Source: Anaerolineae bacterium (GTDB taxonomy: Bacteria > Chloroflexota > Anaerolineae > Anaerolineales > Villigracilaceae). From it: a stretch of 35,338 bases of DNA. The notes under the pieces are model-generated. The model worked only from the letters and a program-made list of their open reading frames with translations. It did no database searches and was not told the DNA's origin. The DNA lies in contig JAKLPV010000175.1 in assembly GCA_022013685.1 (NCBI GenBank), forward strand, positions 1 through 35,338, read 5' to 3'. Of this stretch, positions 34,014 to 35,338 are shown piece by piece; position 1 is the stretch's first letter, and the number at the start of each line of letters is the position of its first letter. The translations under genes and the position numbers were made by a program.

Positions 34014-35195
34014 TTATGGCAACATCCAACCCGCTACATAATATTCGTCTTCCAGGATTTTGACTGCGACTTTTTCAACAATATCAACCACGATTATGGA
34101 TGTGGGATCGGGAGAAGGTGTATATCCTCCAGTAAAAACAATTTGACGGTTGTTGGGCGACCAATAAGGCTGAAACTGCATTGACCAAGCGGATTGAATA
34201 CAATAATCTGTCACGATTTGCGTATCAAAATCATAAACAGCAAGCGAACCGTTCAGCCAAAAAGCAAGCGAACGCATATCCGGTGACCATTGTATCTGCT
34301 CTATCAGGCCGCTGCGAAATCCAGAGTCTCTCAAATGAGTGAGTTGGGTAAGATTACCGTCCCAATCCAACAGGAAGAGATCCAAAACAAACGGGTCTTC
34401 CAACTTTACAGAACCGGCAATTGCAACTTGCTCCCGATTGGGGGATACACTGACCAGGTTGCGTTTGCCTAGTTCAAAATCAATTTCCATTCTCCAAACT
34501 TGAGACGCAGTGTCCAAGTCCCAAAGTACGATGCTTTGGAACTCCTCGGGGAGGTTACGATAGGCAATCATTTTATTCAAGTCTGGAGAAAAAACAGGGG
34601 TAAACCATATATAAATATGATAGTCTGGCAAATAAGCGTTGATTTCGGCAACTTCGCCGCTAAAAACATTGAGAATCCTTGCCTTTTGCTCGAAGGGGAC
34701 ATTGAGTACCAACCTTTCCTCGTCCAACCAATGTGTATAGTAGCTGCCTTCCTCGATCCCACTAATCTTTGTCTCAATCCGGGAATCGCTTGACAAGGAA
34801 AACCCCTGGATGCTGATAACACTTCCAGTGCGGCCTGATTCATAGACGAGCCATTTTTTGTCGGGGGAAATATCCAAAAATTTATAACCAGAAATGCTCT
34901 CCAGTTCACGCGAAGGATAATTGTCATCAAACGGGAAACCCGTCAACGTATAGGTATTATTATCTATCAGAATTATGTTGCCGGATATTTCCAAGTTGTT
35001 TGCAAATGTTTCGTCAATTTCAAGACAGTTTTTTACATATTTGAGGGGCTGGCTGTTTTCGGGCCGGATGGTTTGTGTCGGCAAAATCTTCGTCGGCTCT
35101 ACGGCTGGGGTGCTGGTCGGCGTTGATAGGGGGATGGCAGTCACTTCAACGCTTTGTTCTCTGGTTGCTTGCTGACATCCGCTCAGGGCCACCAC
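34014..35195 (-). pseudogene. Beta-propeller lipoprotein with 5' end lost at an IS boundary
   Basis: Reads as 393 residues from GTG at 35195. The lipobox SGC (Cys7) is almost at the N-terminus, with no room for the charged start of a signal peptide; upstream, the frame continues as hydrophobic codons (VLILIV) and meets a TAA five codons later, at the edge of the IS. The mature part has a Thr/Pro tether (TPTSTPAVEPT) followed by TolB/WD40-like blades with repeated SPD/SPN motifs (DISPDKKWLVYES, FSPDLNKMIAY, SVSPNREQVAI, QWSPDMRSLAFW, YWSPNNRQIVF). It was probably an extracytoplasmic lipoprotein. It could still be expressed from GTG, but correct export is doubtful. Confidence 0.65.
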
Positions 35196-35202
35196 AATTA
35201 GT

Positions 35203-35220
35203 ATTAGGACTTACGCAAGA
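35203..35220. mobile_element. Terminal end of an insertion sequence
   Basis: TTAGGACTTACGCAAGAC resembles an IS end, and the adjacent minus-strand frame ends within it. The sequence to the right, to the window edge, is transposase coding. The boundary coincides with the point where the neighbouring lipoprotein frame is cut. The exact terminal base and target duplication cannot be set without the other end. Confidence 0.5.
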
Positions 35221-35338
35221 CGCATTTGAACGTCGGGAGATTTGATTTGTTGGCGTAAATATTCATCCAAAAGATCATATTTGACGCGATAAATGGTACG
35301 CTTGGTTTCAACAGCCACTTGTTTGAGACGAACCCAAA
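35211..35338 (-). CDS. Transposase C-terminus (partial, runs off the window)
   Basis: The minus-strand frame from the window edge to TAA at 35211-35213 encodes about 42 residues, including WVRLKQVAVETKRTIYRV and DLLDEYLRQQIKSPDV. It is the C-terminal end of a larger protein. The stop lies within the presumed IS end, as is usual for transposases. The IS family cannot be set from this fragment, and no catalytic motif is in view. Confidence 0.5.
   Translation of the reverse strand, partial: WVRLKQVAVETKRTIYRVKYDLLDEYLRQQIKSPDVQMRLA

Overview
The window looks like a chromosomal stretch of a Chloroflexota bacterium, most likely class Anaerolineae. This is inferred from gene content, not from a marker gene. 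The supporting features are two membrane-bound pyrophosphatases in tandem, lipoproteins with Thr/Pro-rich tails after the lipobox, an AfsR/MalT-like STAND regulator, paired DUF4491-like membrane proteins, and many copies of palindromic intergenic repeats built on CCTGAGCGGAGCG / CAGTCGAAGGAC. No rRNA, tRNA or CRISPR array was seen.

Layout. Positions 1-4930 hold two consecutive hppA genes, one of the K+-dependent type and one of the K+-independent type, each followed by a strong hairpin. mutS follows on the minus strand. Then on the plus strand come an orphan sugar-importer ATPase (MsmX/UgpC type), 2,3-BPG-dependent phosphoglycerate mutase, a large FAD + Fe-S oxidoreductase whose reading frame carries several in-frame copies of the genome's repeat, a clan GH-A-like lipoprotein and two DUF4491-like membrane proteins. 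A zinc-ribbon SpoU/TrmH methyltransferase (minus) is divergent from a GNAT-TPR/HAD pair, followed by a metallo-beta-lactamase-fold/Crp pair.

Positions 19906-29186 form a chitin-utilisation locus. A STAND ATPase regulator with a predicted N-terminal HTH (minus strand) is divergent from four plus-strand GH18 genes. Three of these are secreted and share the same signal peptide, CBM5/12-like, Thr/Pro linker, Trp-rich module and linker in front of different GH18 domains. The fourth has neither a signal peptide nor a binding module. The heptamer TTGAGCA occurs as four exact copies at an 11-bp period between the regulator and the first chitinase. Four exact copies plus two degenerate ones occur at about a 10-bp period in front of the third GH18 gene. 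This looks like an iterated operator for the regulator and is the strongest candidate for an undescribed regulatory system here. Two of the four GH18 proteins have Asn in place of the middle Asp of the catalytic DxDxE motif.

From 29345 to the right edge all genes are on the minus strand: a long-chain acyl-CoA ligase, miaA (apparently started at CTG), two paralogous cysteine-rich lipoproteins, a beta-propeller lipoprotein that has lost its signal-peptide start, and the end of an insertion sequence whose transposase tail runs off the window. Short copies of the miaA 5' end lie upstream of the first cysteine-rich lipoprotein and between the other two, which points to local duplication and repeat invasion.
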